Positions 24,770 to 31,282 of a stretch of 31,282 nucleotides of DNA are shown piece by piece. The position numbers and the translations under genes are program-made. Numbering within the stretch: the first letter of the stretch is position 1; each line of letters opens with the position of its first letter. Under the pieces are notes generated by a model. The model worked only from the letters and a program-made list of their open reading frames with translations, was not told the DNA's origin and searched no databases. The DNA comes from JAXJQF01 sp036311285 (lineage in GTDB: Bacteria; Pseudomonadota; Gammaproteobacteria; Enterobacterales; Succinivibrionaceae). The DNA lies in contig JAXJQF010000043.1 of assembly GCA_036311285.1 (NCBI GenBank), positions 1-31,282 on the forward strand. Reading direction: 5' to 3'.

Positions 24770-24841
24770 GAGTGGCTATTGATAATTTTGTTATAATCAA
24801 AACAAACAAGAACAAACAAACATTTTATAGGATTGAATCAT

Positions 24842-26179
24842 ATGAAATTATTACAATCAGTTATGGACGGCGTAATTGCTCGTAACCCAAATCAACCAGA
24901 ATTCCACCAAGCTGTATCTGAAGTTTTAAGCACTTTAGAACCAGTTATGGAAAAGCACCCAGAATGGATGAAGGCTGGTATCTTAGAACGTTTAGTAGAA
25001 CCAGAAAGACAAATCATGTTCCGTGTACCATGGGTTGACGACAATGGCAACGTTCAAGTAAACCGTGGTTTCCGTGTTCAATTTAACAGTGCAATTGGAC
25101 CATACAAGGGTGGTATCCGTTTCCATCCAAGTGTAAACTTATCAATCATCAAATTCTTAGGTTTCGAACAAGTTTTCAAAAACAGCTTAACTACATTACC
25201 TATTGGTGGTGGTAAAGGTGGTGCTGACTTCGATCCTAAAGGAAAGTCAGATCGTGAAATCATGGCATTCTGCCAAAGCTTTATGACAGAATTACAAAGA
25301 CACATTGGTGCAGACACAGACGTTCCAGCTGGTGACATCGGTGTAGGCGGTAGAGAAGTTGGTTATATGTATGGCCAATACAAGCGTTTACGTAACGAAT
25401 TTACTGGTGTTTTAACAGGTAAAGGTTTAGGTTGGGGTGGCTCATTAGCTAGAAAAGAAGCTACAGGTTATGGCTTATGCTACTTCATGGACAACGCATT
25501 AAAGGCTAATGGTAAGAGCTTCAAGGATGCAATCACTGTTGTATCTGGTTCTGGTAACGTTGCTATCTATGCTGCAGAAAAAGCAACTGAATTAGGTGCT
25601 AAAGTTGTAGCAATGAGTGATTCTTCAGGTTACGTTTACGATGCAGATGGTATCGATTTAGCGTTAATGAAAGAAATCAAAGAAGTTAAGCGTCAACGTA
25701 TCGTTGAATACACTAAGGTTCGTACAAATGCTACATTCACTGAAGGTTGTCGTAACATTTGGACTGTTAAGTGTGATATCGCTTTACCATGTGCTACTCA
25801 AAACGAAATCGACGAAGCAAGTGCTGAAATTTTATTAAAGAACGGTACTTGGGCTATCGGTGAAGGTGCAAACATGCCTTCATCTAACGAAGCTATTGCT
25901 AAGTACTTAGAAGCTGGTATCATTTTTGGACCTGCAAAAGCTGCTAACGCAGGTGGCGTAGCTACTTCTGCTTTAGAAATGAGCCAAAACTCTCAACGTT
26001 TAGAATGGTCATTTGAAGAAGTTGATGCTAAGTTACAAGGTATCATGAAGAGCATTTACGAAGCTGCTGCAAGCGCTGCTGCTGAATACGCTGGCGATAA
26101 GAACAACTTAGTTGCTGGTGCTAACATCGCTGGTTTCTTAAAGGTTGCTAACGCTATGTATGCTCAAGGTATTGTTTAA
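24842..26179 (+). CDS. gdhA: glutamate dehydrogenase, probably NADP-dependent
   Basis: GdhA makes glutamate from 2-oxoglutarate, ammonia and NAD(P)H in the cytoplasm. The protein follows E. coli GdhA along its length: LVEPERQIMFRVPWVDD, PYKGGIRFHPSVN, LPIGGGKGGADFDPKGKS with the catalytic Lys125, GADTDVPAGDIGVGGRE, and the nucleotide fold SGSGNVAIYAAEKA. The frame opens at a TTG at 24833, but the ATG three codons later lies 9 bases after AGGA and gives 445 residues, near the 447 of E. coli; I prefer it. NADP use is inferred from the family. Codon use is as biased as in frdA (Leu mostly TTA), a sign of high expression. It is a single gene with its own promoter and terminator, divergent from purL. 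Confidence 0.97.
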   Translation: MKLLQSVMDGVIARNPNQPEFHQAVSEVLSTLEPVMEKHPEWMKAGILERLVEPERQIMFRVPWVDDNGNVQVNRGFRVQFNSAIGPYKGGIRFHPSVNLSIIKFLGFEQVFKNSLTTLPIGGGKGGADFDPKGKSDREIMAFCQSFMTELQRHIGADTDVPAGDIGVGGREVGYMYGQYKRLRNEFTGVLTGKGLGWGGSLARKEATGYGLCYFMDNALKANGKSFKDAITVVSGSGNVAIYAAEKATELGAKVVAMSDSSGYVYDADGIDLALMKEIKEVKRQRIVEYTKVRTNATFTEGCRNIWTVKCDIALPCATQNEIDEASAEILLKNGTWAIGEGANMPSSNEAIAKYLEAGIIFGPAKAANAGGVATSALEMSQNSQRLEWSFEEVDAKLQGIMKSIYEAAASAAAEYAGDKNNLVAGANIAGFLKVANAMYAQGIV

Positions 26180-26213
26180 TAGTTAAGTTTACTATTTAAA
26201 AATACGAATAAAT

Positions 26214-26248
26214 AATTAAGGGACTTTTAAGTCCCTTAATTTTTTTTC
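26214..26248 (+). terminator. terminator of gdhA
   Basis: A 12-bp stem (26214-26225 with 26230-26241) closes a 4-base loop and runs into eight or more T's. The pilin gene converges on it and has only a weak T tract on its own strand here. Confidence 0.93.
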
Positions 26249-26282
26249 ATAAACTTATTCATGAATTTTTAAAGGTTATCTA

Positions 26283-26855
26283 TTAACAACCATTTGTAAT
26301 CATAATAATACGCCCTTTAGCAGTATTAATATATTGATTACCTGATGGACTATCATAAAAGATATAACACCCTGATTGGATATTGTTATCCTCATACTTC
26401 TCAGGAAGAGGAATTCCTACAGGGCCAATAAAAAACTGTTTATCACCCGTCGCATTATTCCAATCATATGTTCTATATTGCCATTCATGTTTATTAACAT
26501 CTGAAGAATTATAAGCAACTGCATCTATATCTAAAGCAGCTAAAATACCATTTGGTGTAGCAGTCGGATACCCAACTCTAATTTCAATACCATTTGAACT
26601 ATCACAACTTGCTCTAGCCGAACCATTCAAGCAAATATATTTTTCCTCATACCCTGCTTTATCTAAGCCTGCGATAATTGCTTTACTATGAACCATATTA
26701 CGAGCACTAGTCATTGCTGCTTTAAGACCATGCAAAGAAGCAATACGGGCATCAGTCGCTAAATTCATAAATTTAGGAGCCGCTGAAGCTGACAAAATAC
26801 CAAGTATAACAATTACTAATACTAATTCTATTAATGTAAAACCCGAATTTTTCAC
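26283..26855 (-). CDS. MSHA-like type IV pilin
   Basis: The protein is a type IV pilin precursor closest in pattern to MSHA pilins. The leader MKNSG is cut by prepilin peptidase before FTLIELVLVIVILGILSASAAPKFMNLATDARIASLHGLKAAM; Glu5 of the mature chain is present, and the hydrophobic N-terminal helix follows. SDARI-like ATDARIASLHGLKAA and the later VGYPTATPNG are MSHA features. Four cysteines in the C-terminal half could form disulfides. The frame opens at a GTG at 26894 with no ribosome site. An ATG at 26861 directly abuts AGAGGGG. I chose the GTG at 26855, which lies 6 bases after that strong site and gives a normal five-residue leader and 190 residues. No other msh or pil gene is nearby, so assembly proteins must be coded elsewhere. 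Confidence 0.82.
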   Translation of the reverse strand: MKNSGFTLIELVLVIVILGILSASAAPKFMNLATDARIASLHGLKAAMTSARNMVHSKAIIAGLDKAGYEEKYICLNGSARASCDSSNGIEIRVGYPTATPNGILAALDIDAVAYNSSDVNKHEWQYRTYDWNNATGDKQFFIGPVGIPLPEKYEDNNIQSGCYIFYDSPSGNQYINTAKGRIIMITNGC

Positions 26856-27226
26856 TAACATCCCCTCTTTAAAGAAATCTAGGTTGTTTATCACTATAAC
26901 TCAATTATATATACATAATATATATATATTCGTTAGTCAGCCTAATTCCTACAAATTAGTAACATGAATATATCAAAATTTATAAATCAAAACTTTTGGT
27001 AATATCCCATTGCTTACTTTTTTTAACAAGATTTAATAATTATTGAGAAGTTAAACATATTTAATTTTAAACGATACTTTTCATTGTACAGTTAACATAA
27101 AAAATATGTACCAAAAATTAAATCTACACACTTTATTCCATTATCAAAGAAGTGTATATCGAAATTACAGTCACTCATAATAGAAACGACAGCTAGGAGT
27201 TCAAAACAAAAATAACCTATAAGCAA
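26856..27226. other. intergenic region before the pilin gene, no gene seen
   Basis: No convincing reading frame or RNA gene is visible. A TA-rich run at about 26905-26931 contains TATAAT on the minus strand and could hold the pilin promoter, but I find no good -35. The rest, to the ychJ terminator, shows no structure I can name. Confidence 0.5.
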
Positions 27227-27258
27227 AAAAAGTTCGGATTTATCATTCCGAACTTTTT
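27227..27258 (-). terminator. terminator of the der-ychJ unit
   Basis: A 12-bp stem (27227-27238 with 27247-27258) closes an 8-base loop. The minus strand continues in T's. It lies 27 bases past the ychJ stop. Confidence 0.88.
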
Positions 27259-27284
27259 AATATTTAGTTTTCTTTTATGCTTGT

Positions 27285-27698
27285 TTATACATCTGAATCA
27301 TCGTTAGTATAATACCAATACCCTTCTTCCTTTATAAAATTAGAAGTGGTTGCATAGCTTCCAAATCTCATACCATCGCGATATCTTACTTCATATGAAA
27401 TCTTGCCTTTAGTATCATCAAATTCTACATTAAGAACCTTTAAACCTGTATATTTGATGTTTGCACCTTCACGAACGATTTGCTTAGCATTTTTCTTTGG
27501 TCTAAATGATTGATGCCAACTCTTTAACAGATACTCACCCTTTGAACGATTATAAGAGGTATATCTAGAACGTAAGATATGTTCTGGAGTTTCTGTTGGC
27601 AGTTCTAAAGTTTCAATAAAACGACCACAACATTCGTTGTAATCCTTTCCACTACCACAAGTACATAATGCTAATACATTTTTATCTTTATTACTCAT
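27285..27698 (-). CDS. ychJ: YchJ-like UPF0225 protein
   Basis: The 137-residue protein is of the YchJ/UPF0225 family. An N-terminal SEC-C zinc motif has C12, C14, C23 and C24 (CTCGSGKDYNECC). An NTF2-like fold follows, with the family signature PEHILRSRYTSYNRSKGEYLLKSWHQSF. E. coli YchJ carries a second SEC-C motif at its C-terminus; here the protein ends before it, in YWYYTNDDSDV. The function of the family is not known; zinc binding is inferred from the cysteines. The start lies 25 bases after the der stop, with AAGAGA upstream of the ATG, so it is probably cotranscribed with der. A strong terminator follows. Confidence 0.88.
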   Translation of the reverse strand: MSNKDKNVLALCTCGSGKDYNECCGRFIETLELPTETPEHILRSRYTSYNRSKGEYLLKSWHQSFRPKKNAKQIVREGANIKYTGLKVLNVEFDDTKGKISYEVRYRDGMRFGSYATTSNFIKEEGYWYYTNDDSDV

Positions 27699-27723
27699 TA
27701 TATAATTCTCTTTATTTTACTAA

Positions 27724-29334
27724 TTAACGCTTCTTTGCTTTTGCCTTAGCTTTTTTCACATAAGACATCATTCTTCTGCGTTTTCTAATTTGACTTTGTG
27801 TTAATTTATTCTTTTTACCTTCGTATGGATTTTCAGATTCATTAAACTCTAATCTAATTGGAGTACCAATGATATCTAAACTCTTACGGAAGTAATTTGT
27901 TAAATAACGTTTATATGAATCTGGCAAATCTCTTGTTTTATTACCATGAATGATAATAATTGGAGGATTATAACCACCTGCATGAGCGTATTTAAGTTTA
28001 ATTCTGCGACCGTTTGAAATTGGAGGTTGAAGCTCCTGTACAGCTAATTCTAGAATACGATTAAGCTTAGATGTACCAACTCTTGTAGTAGCAGACCTAA
28101 ATGCATTTTGGATAGATTCAAAAAGGTGCCCTACACCAGTTCCATGTAAAGCAGAAATAAAGTGAATATCAGCAAAGTCAACAAATCCTAAGCGTAATTC
28201 TAATTCTTGTTTAATCTTCTCTTTAACTTCTTTTTCTAATCCGTCCCACTTATTAACAGCTATTACTAACGATCTACCACTTTGAATAATAAAACTTAAC
28301 AAACTCAGGTCTTGATCTGTAACACCAGCATTAGCATCAATAACTAGAATAGTAACGTTACTATCTTCTATTGCTTGAAGAGTCTTAACAACAGAGAACT
28401 TCTCTGCAATTTCATTTACCTTCTTACGCTTACGTACACCAGCTGTATCAATAACGATATACTGGTTTCCATCCTTTTCTAACGGAATAAAAATAGAGTC
28501 TCTAGTTGTACCAGGCATATCGTACACAATAACTCTGTCTTCACCTAGCATTCTATTTGTTAAAGTTGATTTACCAACATTTGGACGACCTACAATGGCA
28601 AACTTAATCGGTAAGTCTTTATATTTTTCTTTAAATTCTTCTGCTGTTGTTTCTTTTAATTCTTTAGCTTGATTTTGTTCTTCTTCTCCGCCCTTTTTAT
28701 GACGTTGCTTCCATTCATACCAATTAAAACCACCACCATCTTTATCAGTAGGAACGTTATCTAAAAATTCAAACCCCTTTTCCCATTGAACTGCTTCTAG
28801 TGTATCAAACGGACCAACTTCAAGTTCCTTTTCATCTTCTTGTTCTAATACTGGTGCTAAAACCTCATCCAAAAGAACGCCAACACCTCTTCCATGAGCA
28901 GCAGCAATTGGATAGATTTCACCCAAACCTAAAGCATATAATTCAGCTAAAGCAACATCAGGATCTAAACCATCAATCTTATTTGCTACAACTACAACCT
29001 TCTTCTGATTTTTTCGAATATAGTCAGCAATCATATAATCGCCAGAAGAAAGACCATTACGAGCATCTACTAAAAAAAATACTAAATCAGATTCATCAAT
29101 CGCTAACAAAGATTGCTCAGCCATGTGAGTTTCAATACCTTGTTCACTTCCATCAATACCACCTGTATCAATTAAGATATATTCATGGTCGTTGTATATT
29201 GCTCTTCCGTATTTTCTGTCACGTGTAAGACCTGGAAAATCTGCAACTAATGCGTCTCTAGTCTTTGTTAATCTATTAAATAATGTTGATTTACCAACAT
29301 TTGGTCGACCTACTAATGCCACTACCTTTGACAT
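27724..29334 (-). CDS. der: ribosome biogenesis GTPase Der (EngA)
   Basis: Der is a double GTPase needed for 50S subunit assembly. The first G domain has GRPNVGKS (9-16), DTGG (56-59) and NKID (118-121); the second has GRPNVGKS (249-256), DTAG and NKWD. A KH-like C-terminal domain (about 430-510) and a basic tail (KKAKAKAKKR) follow. At 536 residues it is longer than E. coli Der (490). Most of the excess is in the acidic linker between the G domains (about 161-242), rich in Glu, Lys and Gln. The start has AAGG upstream. It lies between bamB and ychJ on one strand, the bamB-der order of E. coli and relatives. Confidence 0.97.
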   Translation of the reverse strand: MSKVVALVGRPNVGKSTLFNRLTKTRDALVADFPGLTRDRKYGRAIYNDHEYILIDTGGIDGSEQGIETHMAEQSLLAIDESDLVFFLVDARNGLSSGDYMIADYIRKNQKKVVVVANKIDGLDPDVALAELYALGLGEIYPIAAAHGRGVGVLLDEVLAPVLEQEDEKELEVGPFDTLEAVQWEKGFEFLDNVPTDKDGGGFNWYEWKQRHKKGGEEEQNQAKELKETTAEEFKEKYKDLPIKFAIVGRPNVGKSTLTNRMLGEDRVIVYDMPGTTRDSIFIPLEKDGNQYIVIDTAGVRKRKKVNEIAEKFSVVKTLQAIEDSNVTILVIDANAGVTDQDLSLLSFIIQSGRSLVIAVNKWDGLEKEVKEKIKQELELRLGFVDFADIHFISALHGTGVGHLFESIQNAFRSATTRVGTSKLNRILELAVQELQPPISNGRRIKLKYAHAGGYNPPIIIIHGNKTRDLPDSYKRYLTNYFRKSLDIIGTPIRLEFNESENPYEGKKNKLTQSQIRKRRRMMSYVKKAKAKAKKR

Positions 29335-29398
29335 ACTTAATTACCTTATATACTAAAACTTGTTGCTATACTTTATTTAATTATAGTAACTTGAGTTA

Positions 29399-30592
29399 TT
29401 ATTCTTCAGTTGCTACCTTTACAGCATATAAATTACCATCACGCGACAGTATATATGCTACATCATTATCAACAGCAATGTTTACATATAAACCACTTGA
29501 GTCTAATTCAAACATCCCACAAAATTCACCAGTCGCATTATCAAGGAAATATAAATATCCTTCATAATCCCCTACAATCACATATTTATCTAAAAATGCT
29601 GGAGATGTAACCGAACGGTAAGTCAATGCTGTATTTACCCATCTTTGACTTCCATCCATTCTCATTATTGTATAAATATGACTATTCTTATCAGTAATAG
29701 CTACGTCAGTTGAGTCATACGCCATATCTCTATATGACGAATAGTTTAAGTCCCATAATTTATCTAGCTTAGGTAATAATAAACCTTGTAGGTTACCCTT
29801 AAAGGCTATAGAGTAAATTTCATTTGAAATTAGTAATGGAGAGCTTATGACATCGTTTAATCTATCTAGCTTTGTAGCTCCCGTTGCCACACCTAACACC
29901 AATTGATTGTATAAAACCCCTGTTTCTTGGCTTACGATGTTAATCTTTCCATCAACTGTACCGTGTAAAACAATATCCCTACCAATTGCTAAAGGCGTGG
30001 AATCACCTCTTAAAGATAAGATTAAATTATCATTACCAGTCTTCCAAATCTCTTTTCCTGTTTCCGTTTCAAGAGCTACCAAAGTACCATTGATAGATAG
30101 AACAAACACCCTATCATAACCTATACCAACAGGAGAGTTAATTTCAATACCTAAATAGTACTTCCACTTAAGTGAACCATCTATTGTACTTATACAATAT
30201 ACATAACCGTTTTCTGATGTTACAAAAAGATTTTCGCCATCTATAGCAAGACCTCCTGATAGTCTCGCAGAACGACGATCATCATTTTCATCTTCATCGT
30301 CTAAATCAATATCCCAAACTGAGCTTCCTGTTTCCTTATTAACTGCATATACATCACCATCTCTAGATGCTGCATACACATTATTATCATCAAAAACAGG
30401 TGATAACTGAGCATCAATTTTACCAATACCACTACCTACACCTTTACTCCATAGCACTTCCATTTTCATTTTATTTACTACGACAGGTGCAGCAACTGGT
30501 TGAAATACATCAACATCTTTAACACATCCAGCAAATGAGATACTAGATATAGCTATAACAAACATAAAAAGCTTTGTTATTGTATTTTTCAT
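29399..30592 (-). CDS. bamB: outer-membrane assembly lipoprotein BamB
   Basis: BamB is a lipoprotein of the BAM complex that folds beta-barrel proteins into the outer membrane; it binds BamA in the periplasm. The 397-residue protein has a lipoprotein signal with Cys23 in SFAGC. The rest is an eight-bladed PQQ-type propeller, seen as repeated DGDVYAVNKETGSSVW, NGYVYCISTIDGSLKW, NGTLVALETETGKEIW and EGYLYFLDNATGEF units. Length is near the E. coli 392. GGAG lies upstream of the ATG. The yfgM-bamB-der order matches enterobacteria and supports the call. A terminator and a possible promoter between yfgM and bamB suggest it can be transcribed on its own. Confidence 0.95.
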   Translation of the reverse strand: MKNTITKLFMFVIAISSISFAGCVKDVDVFQPVAAPVVVNKMKMEVLWSKGVGSGIGKIDAQLSPVFDDNNVYAASRDGDVYAVNKETGSSVWDIDLDDEDENDDRRSARLSGGLAIDGENLFVTSENGYVYCISTIDGSLKWKYYLGIEINSPVGIGYDRVFVLSINGTLVALETETGKEIWKTGNDNLILSLRGDSTPLAIGRDIVLHGTVDGKINIVSQETGVLYNQLVLGVATGATKLDRLNDVISSPLLISNEIYSIAFKGNLQGLLLPKLDKLWDLNYSSYRDMAYDSTDVAITDKNSHIYTIMRMDGSQRWVNTALTYRSVTSPAFLDKYVIVGDYEGYLYFLDNATGEFCGMFELDSSGLYVNIAVDNDVAYILSRDGNLYAVKVATEE

Positions 30593-30618
30593 TTAACCAG
30601 TCTCCATCAAACCGTAAA

Positions 30619-30647
30619 ATAATAGTTTGGTAATTTTAAAATATTAA
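30619..30647 (-). promoter_or_regulatory. possible promoter of bamB
   Basis: On the minus strand TTAATA (30642-30647), 17 bases, then TATTAT (30619-30624). Both elements are fair matches. It follows the yfgM terminator, which makes a separate bamB promoter reasonable. Confidence 0.35.
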
Positions 30648-30685
30648 TTTAATAAATTTGTTTCTTTGCTAAAAAATAAAAACAA

Positions 30686-30711
30686 GCTAAGCATATACAA
30701 TTATGCTTAGC
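30686..30711 (-). terminator. terminator between yfgM and bamB
   Basis: A 10-bp perfect stem (30686-30695 with 30702-30711) closes a 6-base loop and on the minus strand is followed by TTGTTTTTATTTTTT. It lies 8 bases past the yfgM stop. Confidence 0.85.
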
Positions 30712-30718
30712 CCATATA

Positions 30719-31282
30719 TTAGTTAACCTTAGATTCTGCAACGTTTTCAACAGTAGTTAATGTTTTAGATTCTTCAGACTTAACTTCTTCTGCATTTACT
30801 TCTGTTTTTTCTTCAGTCTTTACAAAATTTGTATTCACAACACCATCTGTTGTTAATAAAGAATCTCTCTTAAGCTTTAACACAATATTTGTATTGATAG
30901 ATTCATATAACTCAACAGCCTTATTGTAAAAATCTAATGCTTCTTTATTCTTTCCTTGAGCCTTTGCATTATCACCCTTTAATTCTAATGCAACAGCTTT
31001 AAAGCTATCATTTTCAATTTTGTCTAATAAAGCAACAGAATCGTTAAACTTCTTTAACTCAATTGCTAATCTTGCAGCTCTGATTCTTGCTACATCATTT
31101 AAAATTGAATCATTAACCATACCTACTTGGATATTATCAACTAAAGCGTTGTATGCTTCTTGATACTTCCCTTCAGCAACATATAAATTTGCTAATTGGA
31201 ATGAAACGATTTGACCATATTCATTCTTGTTAGTATCGATATATGACTTAACATCATCAATCTTCACATCTTTAATATTAGA
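30719..31282 (-). CDS. yfgM: YfgM-like TPR protein, 3' part
   Basis: The frame runs off the right edge, so only the last 187 residues are seen. They form a TPR-like helical fold (for example SFQLANLYVAEGKYQEAYNAL and ELKGDNAKAQGKNKEALDFYNKAVEL). This pattern matches the periplasmic part of YfgM, a SecYEG-linked helper for exported proteins with an N-terminal membrane anchor that would lie beyond the edge. A GTG at 31267 is not a likely start, since the frame stays open upstream and the anchor would be missing. The tail of about 45 residues, rich in Glu, Val and Ser, goes beyond the E. coli end. Place before bamB fits. Confidence 0.85.
   Translation of the reverse strand, partial: SNIKDVKIDDVKSYIDTNKNEYGQIVSFQLANLYVAEGKYQEAYNALVDNIQVGMVNDSILNDVARIRAARLAIELKKFNDSVALLDKIENDSFKAVALELKGDNAKAQGKNKEALDFYNKAVELYESINTNIVLKLKRDSLLTTDGVVNTNFVKTEEKTEVNAEEVKSEESKTLTTVENVAESKVN

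Noticed and set aside
24779..24800. FNR site before gdhA (TTGAT and ATCAA words)
   Set aside because: The half sites are 12 bases apart; FNR needs four.
26996..27013. Sigma-54 promoter on the plus strand (TTGGTAATATCCCATTGC)
   Set aside because: The GG and GC elements are two bases too far apart and no plus-strand gene follows.
28800..29228. Plus-strand open frame of 142 codons inside der
   Set aside because: It is antisense to a well-conserved gene and its Gln/His/Leu-rich product is typical of a shadow frame.

Overview
The window is about 31 kb of low-GC DNA (roughly one third G+C by eye) that reads as the chromosome of a motile, fermentative gammaproteobacterium. The gene set includes an Escherichia-type frdABCD fumarate reductase, full-length gammaproteobacterial PurL, the rsgA-psd and yfgM-bamB-der neighbourhoods, a polar-flagellum FlrB/FlrC pair, an MSHA-like pilin, and a secreted starch-type hydrolase with a GlyGly-CTERM tail. 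This fits a succinate-forming, starch-using member of the Succinivibrionaceae/Aeromonadales best. The placement is an inference, not a match to a known genome. I saw no rRNA, tRNA, CRISPR array, insertion sequence, integrase or phage gene.

Layout. 1-1400: a flagellin gene on the minus strand with a sigma-28-type promoter. A second sigma-28-type promoter with a similar leader fires out of the left edge, so a second flagellin probably lies just outside. 1585-3507: rsgA-psd. 3956-7332: the frdABCD operon with a long AT-rich upstream region. 7541-9205: ettA. 9312-10157 (minus): a protein made almost wholly of ten 24-residue BspA/DUF285 repeats. 10381-12955 (minus): flrC and flrB with a sigma-54-like promoter. 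13026-14135 (minus): an Sfp-type phosphopantetheinyl transferase with long extra ends. 14441-19906: an 1821-residue secreted GH57-like protein with a CBM25/26-like module, about seven PKD-like domains and a GlyGly-CTERM tail. 20063-20464: a Nudix hydrolase. 20687-24571 (minus): purL. 24842-26179: gdhA. 26283-26855 (minus): a lone MSHA-like pilin. 27285-31282 (minus): ychJ, der, bamB and the 3' part of yfgM.

How the genes fit together. FrdABCD is the terminal step of anaerobic succinate formation, and the GH57/CBM protein would supply sugar from starch outside the cell. GdhA and PurL cover ammonia assimilation and purine synthesis. FlrB/FlrC would switch on mid-class flagellar genes, while the flagellin itself carries a sigma-28 promoter. 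RsgA, EttA and Der act on ribosomes; YfgM and BamB serve protein export and outer-membrane assembly. Most transcription units end in clear intrinsic terminators, and several promoters look like extended -10 (TGN-TATAAT) promoters.

The best candidates for something new are the GH57/CBM/PKD/GlyGly-CTERM protein, the DUF285 repeat protein with no signal peptide, the enlarged phosphopantetheinyl transferase and the stand-alone MSHA-like pilin. I do not see a clearly new multigene system here.
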